The notes under the pieces are model-generated. The model made no database searches and was not told the DNA's origin. It worked only from the letters and a program-made list of their open reading frames with translations. A stretch of 56,424 bases of DNA from Pseudomonadota bacterium. Its GTDB lineage: Bacteria > Pseudomonadota > Alphaproteobacteria > GCA-2731375. This document shows, piece by piece, positions 53,158-56,424 of this stretch. Position 1 is the stretch's first letter; the number at the start of each line of letters is the position of its first letter. The position numbers and the translations under genes are program-made. The stretch lies in contig JAQBYC010000015.1 of NCBI GenBank assembly GCA_027623205.1, forward strand, positions 1 through 56,424, read 5' to 3'.

Positions 53158-54036
53158 ATGAGTGCAGGGGAACGTTTGCCCGGGACGCCGGAGCCTATGC
53201 ATCGGTGGGAATCGGTGGGCGGCGTCATGATTGCCGGCGATACATGGGGCGATCCAGACGGACCGCTGGTCGTGCTGTTGCATGGCGGCGGCCAGACGCG
53301 CCACGCCTGGAAGGGCGCTGGGGAGACGCTTGGTGGATCCGGTTATCACGCCGTGGCCTTCGATGCCCGGGGGCATGGGGATTCCGACTGGGCGGACCCG
53401 GAGGCTTACGGGCCGGACTTCATGGTCGAGGATCTGTGCTGCGTCATTCGCGCACTCGGCGCGGAGTCGCCCATACTGGTTGGCGCATCCATGGGCGGTG
53501 GTGTCAGCCTTGTGTCCATCGGTACGGGCAAGGTGGATGCGAAAGCCCTGGTCCTGGTCGATATGGCGCCACGCATAGAGCCCGAAGGGTCGCGCCGCAT
53601 TCAGGAATTCATGAACCAGAAGCCGGGCGGCTTCGACAGCCTGGAAGAGGTGGCCGAGGCCATCGCCAACTACCAGCCGCACCGGCCACGCCCACGAAAT
53701 CTCGACGGCCTTGCCAAGAATGTCCGGCGCGCCGCCGACGGCAAATACCGCTGGCACTGGGACCCGGTGCGCCGCCAATTCCAGAACGCCAATACGCCCG
53801 CCTACCGGCAGCGGCTGCACGAATGTGCGGACACCCTTACCTTGCCGACGCTGCTGGTCCGGGGCGGCCTGTCCGACGTCTTGAGCGAGGCGGGCGCGCA
53901 AAGTTTTCTCGAACAATGCCCACACGCCGAGTATGTCAGCGTCAAGGACGCGGCCCATATGGTTGCCGGCGACCGGAACGATATCTTCGCCGGTTCCGTA
54001 ATCGAGTTTCTCAACCGTGTCGCGCCGGCACGATAG
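53158..54036 (+). CDS. Alpha/beta hydrolase
   Basis: 292 aa. The oxyanion-region LLHGGGQTRHAW is followed by FDARGHGDSDW. The nucleophile is Ser111 in VGASMGGG, the acid lies in LVRGGLSDVLSE, and the histidine is in VKDAAHMVAGD. It is a cytoplasmic esterase/lactonase fold, close in order to epoxide-hydrolase and ester-hydrolase groups. Ribosome site GAGGATAA precedes the ATG. Placement after the BVMO gene suggests it hydrolyses the Baeyer-Villiger ester (inference). Confidence 0.9.
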   Translation: MSAGERLPGTPEPMHRWESVGGVMIAGDTWGDPDGPLVVLLHGGGQTRHAWKGAGETLGGSGYHAVAFDARGHGDSDWADPEAYGPDFMVEDLCCVIRALGAESPILVGASMGGGVSLVSIGTGKVDAKALVLVDMAPRIEPEGSRRIQEFMNQKPGGFDSLEEVAEAIANYQPHRPRPRNLDGLAKNVRRAADGKYRWHWDPVRRQFQNANTPAYRQRLHECADTLTLPTLLVRGGLSDVLSEAGAQSFLEQCPHAEYVSVKDAAHMVAGDRNDIFAGSVIEFLNRVAPAR

Positions 54037-54081
54037 AGGCAATGCGGGTGCCGGAAACTGATCGGCACACATTGGCGTGAC

Positions 54082-54816
54082 TCAATTCAAGCAGGCAGCC
54101 CGTAATGCGAGGAGCGCGGACGCGTCGAGCCCGAGGACCTCTGTCAGGTAATTTTGAACCGTCCCGCATTGGCCTTCTATCGAAGAAAAAGCCGCCTGCA
54201 GGTATTCTTCGCGGGCGGAGAAGACACTCGCGACCGTTTCCGCAGCCATGCCCGGGCGTTCGCGGCCGCCGCGGTCCCAATAGCGGTTGGTGAGCAGATA
54301 ATCCTCAAATACCGTTTCTCGCGGCACGCCCAGGGCCGCCAATACCAAGGCTGCCGCGGTGCCCGCACGATCCTTCCCGGCAGTGCAATGCACGATAACC
54401 CGCTCTCCGCCAGCGAGCCGGCGCATCAATGTGCCATAGGCATCGGCGTAGAGAAACGGGTAGTTCCGGTAATTCTGTGTCAGATAAAACCGCCCCGATT
54501 CCGCAGCATCGGGGATCGATTCGAAGGAATCGAGGAACGAAGCACCCGGCCGCTCATCCAGCCCCAGTTCCAGCACCTCAACCTGATCATGGCCAAGAAG
54601 ACGGGAGGGCTCGAGCCGTCGTTCATCGCCATACCGGAGGTCGACGGCCGTATTCACACCCAGCCGGCAAACCGTTTCGACATCGGCATCCGTGAGCGAC
54701 GACAAGGTATCGGAGCGAAAAATGGTCCGCCATTTCACCGTATCGCCGGCAATGGTTTTATAGCCGCCCAGATCACGGAAGTTCGAAACGCCTTCGAGTT
54801 CTATGCGCCGGTTCAT
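54082..54816 (-). CDS. Tyrosine/dual-specificity protein phosphatase (Y_phosphatase3)
   Basis: 244 aa from ATG 54816; the adjoining TTG 54819 is possible, given AGGAG upstream. NFRDLGGYKT near residue 12 is typical of the bacterial group related to PtpB. The active-site loop HCTAGKDRAG contains Cys144 and Arg150 (CX5R). It dephosphorylates phosphotyrosine, or phosphoinositides in some members. No kinase partner is adjacent. It converges on the hydrolase gene. Confidence 0.9.
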   Translation of the reverse strand: MNRRIELEGVSNFRDLGGYKTIAGDTVKWRTIFRSDTLSSLTDADVETVCRLGVNTAVDLRYGDERRLEPSRLLGHDQVEVLELGLDERPGASFLDSFESIPDAAESGRFYLTQNYRNYPFLYADAYGTLMRRLAGGERVIVHCTAGKDRAGTAAALVLAALGVPRETVFEDYLLTNRYWDRGGRERPGMAAETVASVFSAREEYLQAAFSSIEGQCGTVQNYLTEVLGLDASALLALRAACLN

Positions 54817-54972
54817 CAAGATCGAATTCTCCTATTCCGCGGTTCGCAAGCACAAAATTCATTCCGGTTTTTGCCCCGTCCATCAAGGGCCATTGCTATT
54901 ATCTGGCCGCCATGCCCTTACGCCCAGGAAAGCTGGCGTCCAGGATATTGCGATGAGTGCGGCAGGCGGCGC

Positions 54973-56184
54973 TTAAAACAGGTCCCGAATGGTCCGCCGG
55001 GCCAGTTGCGACATGTGGACCTCGTCCGGTCCATCAGCGACCTGGCAGAATCGCGCCGTCATGTAAATATGGGCAAGCGGTGTATCCTGGGTGAAGCCCG
55101 CGCCGCCGTGGGCCTGGATGGCCCGATCGGCGACATCGAGCGCCATTTTCGGTGCGATGATCTTGACCATGGAGATATAGTCACGCGCCTCCTTGGGCCC
55201 GTACTTGTCCATCTTGTCGGCGGCGGCAAGGACCAGCATGCGGCATTGCTCAATCTCGCAGCGGGAGCGGGCGATGTCGTGCTGGATGCTGGTTTTCTGC
55301 GATAACCGTTCACCGAACGCTTCGCGTTCCTCGACCCGGCGGCACATCAGTTCCAGGCAGCGGGATGCCATGCCGACGAACATCATGGCGTACTGGAAGC
55401 GTCCCGGACCGAGGCGGCCTTGCGCGATCTCGAAACCGCGCCCTTCGCCCAGCAATAGGTTTTCCGCAGGAACCCGGGCATTGTCGTAATGCACCTGGGC
55501 ATGGCCACCCGGTGAATGCACACCGCCGAACACCCGCAACGGCCGTTCCAGGATCACGCCGGGCGTGTCTTTGGGCACCAGGATCATCGAGAACTGCTTG
55601 TGGCGGACGGCCTCCGTATCGGTCTTGCCCATCACAACAAAGACCTTGCACAGGGGATTGTAGGCGTTCGAGGTAAACCACTTGCGCCCGTTGATGACAT
55701 ATTCGTCACCGTCGCGGATGATCGTGGTCTGTAGGTTGCCGGCATCGGAAGAGGCGACAGCCGGCTCGGTCATCGAGAACGCGGAACGGATCTCACCGGC
55801 CAGCAGCGGCCGCAACCATTGATCCTGTTGTTCAGGGGTGCCGAACCGGGCCAGCACCTCCATGTTGCCGCGGTCCGGGGCGCTGCAGTTGAAGACTTCC
55901 TGGGCCCAGGGGACCCGCGCCATGCGTTCCATGATCGGGGCAAATTCGAGGTTGGAGAGGCCCGGACTGAATTCGTCATACTCCTTGGACAGGAACCAGT
56001 TCCAGATGTCGGCGGCTTTCGCCTTGTCCTTCAGATCCGCGAACCAGGGCGGGTACTGCCATTGGTTGGCGCTGTCATCCACCCATTCCCAGTAGTCCAG
56101 TTCGCGCGGATAAATGTGCTCCTTCATGAACAGCTCAACCCGGGCAATCATTTCAGCAACCTGATCGCTGTAATCCAAATCCAT
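54973..56184 (-). CDS. Acyl-CoA dehydrogenase (ACAD10/11-like)
   Basis: 403 aa from ATG 56184 (GGGAG upstream); the open frame extends to 56244 without similarity. FAD/acyl motifs FSMTEPAVASSDAGNLQTTI, INGRKWFTSNA and QAHGGAGFTQDTPLAHIYMTARFCQVADGPDEVHM are in the expected order. It oxidises an acyl-CoA to the 2-enoyl-CoA, passing electrons to ETF. It is monocistronic in the window and transcribed away from the long-hairpin element. Confidence 0.92.
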   Translation of the reverse strand: MDLDYSDQVAEMIARVELFMKEHIYPRELDYWEWVDDSANQWQYPPWFADLKDKAKAADIWNWFLSKEYDEFSPGLSNLEFAPIMERMARVPWAQEVFNCSAPDRGNMEVLARFGTPEQQDQWLRPLLAGEIRSAFSMTEPAVASSDAGNLQTTIIRDGDEYVINGRKWFTSNAYNPLCKVFVVMGKTDTEAVRHKQFSMILVPKDTPGVILERPLRVFGGVHSPGGHAQVHYDNARVPAENLLLGEGRGFEIAQGRLGPGRFQYAMMFVGMASRCLELMCRRVEEREAFGERLSQKTSIQHDIARSRCEIEQCRMLVLAAADKMDKYGPKEARDYISMVKIIAPKMALDVADRAIQAHGGAGFTQDTPLAHIYMTARFCQVADGPDEVHMSQLARRTIRDLF

Positions 56185-56314
56185 GACACGCTCCCGCTTG
56201 AATTTCGCTCTCCCGCGCCATGGTCGGAAAGATGGCAGGGTCAAGTCAATACCTCATTCACCCCCGGGCCGCATTCAGGCGCGGCCGGCTCGAACCGCCA
56301 AGGCCGCTGCCCGC

Positions 56315-56424
56315 TAGACCATTTTCGAGATTGACTTACCCACCCGCTCCCCCTCCCGACCACCCCCAGCAGCTCTTGGGATCATAATCCTGTGGGTGGT
56401 CGGGAGGGGGAGCGGGTGGCTCGG
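56315..56424. repeat. Long-hairpin element, copy B (26-bp perfect arms)
   Basis: It has the same flank as copy A (TAGACCATTTTCGAG) and the same arms (56340-56365 and 56394-56419). The loop is 28 nt and carries GATCATAATCCTGT, which is the reverse complement of the loop sequence in copy A. The right border runs to the window edge. Confidence 0.92.

Noticed and set aside
52333-54072. 579-codon minus-strand frame opposite the BVMO and hydrolase genes
   Set aside because: Both plus-strand genes have complete motifs; the antisense reading has no domain pattern and a random high-GC composition.

Overview
The window looks like a chromosomal stretch of a GC-rich alphaproteobacterium, probably Rhodospirillales-like. 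This rests on a DUF2336 protein, a bactofilin, a short thioredoxin/Lon-N/Trm112 housekeeping cluster, an Rrf2 regulator, many amidohydrolase, CaiB, NIPSNAP and acyl-CoA ligase genes, and an FNR/FixK-type operator. I see about 52 protein genes, one tRNA, two dispersed repeat families and a few regulatory sites. I see no phage genes, transposases, rRNA or CRISPR array. Coding density is high and most start/stop junctions are tight or overlapping.

Layout. 1-6 kb: edge of a TauE/SafE permease gene, an amidohydrolase, an esterase, a GFA protein, an SDR, a CaiB/BaiF CoA-transferase and a NIPSNAP protein. 5.5-7.1 kb: a two-gene type III polyketide synthase / isoprenylcysteine-methyltransferase-like operon. 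7.3-11.3 kb: an isopropylmalate-dehydrogenase-like enzyme, an amidohydrolase and an acyl-CoA ligase. 11.5-15.1 kb: a complete phosphonate-type ABC importer (phnD-C-E-E) with no C-P bond cleavage genes. 15.3-20.1 kb: an HPF-like ribosome hibernation protein behind a perfect FNR-like box, then an ABC/FtsX/HlyD export system. 20.1-24.9 kb (minus): a three-subunit molybdenum hydroxylase fused as an operon to an ACMSD-like amidohydrolase.

25.0-31.5 kb: an M20 hydrolase, an alanine-racemase-fold protein that appears to have lost its catalytic tyrosine, and a PaaK-like CoA ligase in one operon, facing a family-5 solute-binding protein and a P1 peptidase. 31.6-33.5 kb: an Rrf2 regulator with an operator abutting its start codon, and a type II NADH-dehydrogenase-like flavoprotein. 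33.6-40.4 kb: SAM hydrolase with an orphan histidine kinase, an MFS transporter, psuG, speE and DUF2336. 40.4-48.1 kb: tRNA-Gly(GCC) and the housekeeping cluster, bactofilin/lipoprotein/EI24, amidase and adenosine-kinase-like genes. 48.2-56.4 kb: gamma-glutamyltransferase-like protein, MOP-type membrane protein, Baeyer-Villiger monooxygenase plus alpha/beta hydrolase, tyrosine phosphatase and acyl-CoA dehydrogenase.

The most unusual content is non-coding. A ~103-bp repeat occurs four times. Each copy ends in a conserved hairpin, one copy carries compensatory base-pair changes, and three copies supply the stop codon (and up to five C-terminal residues) of the adjoining gene. A second element, with 26-27 bp perfect inverted arms, occurs twice with its loop in opposite orientations. 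The best candidate for undescribed biochemistry is the M20 / racemase-like / CoA-ligase operon with its facing peptide-binding and peptidase genes.
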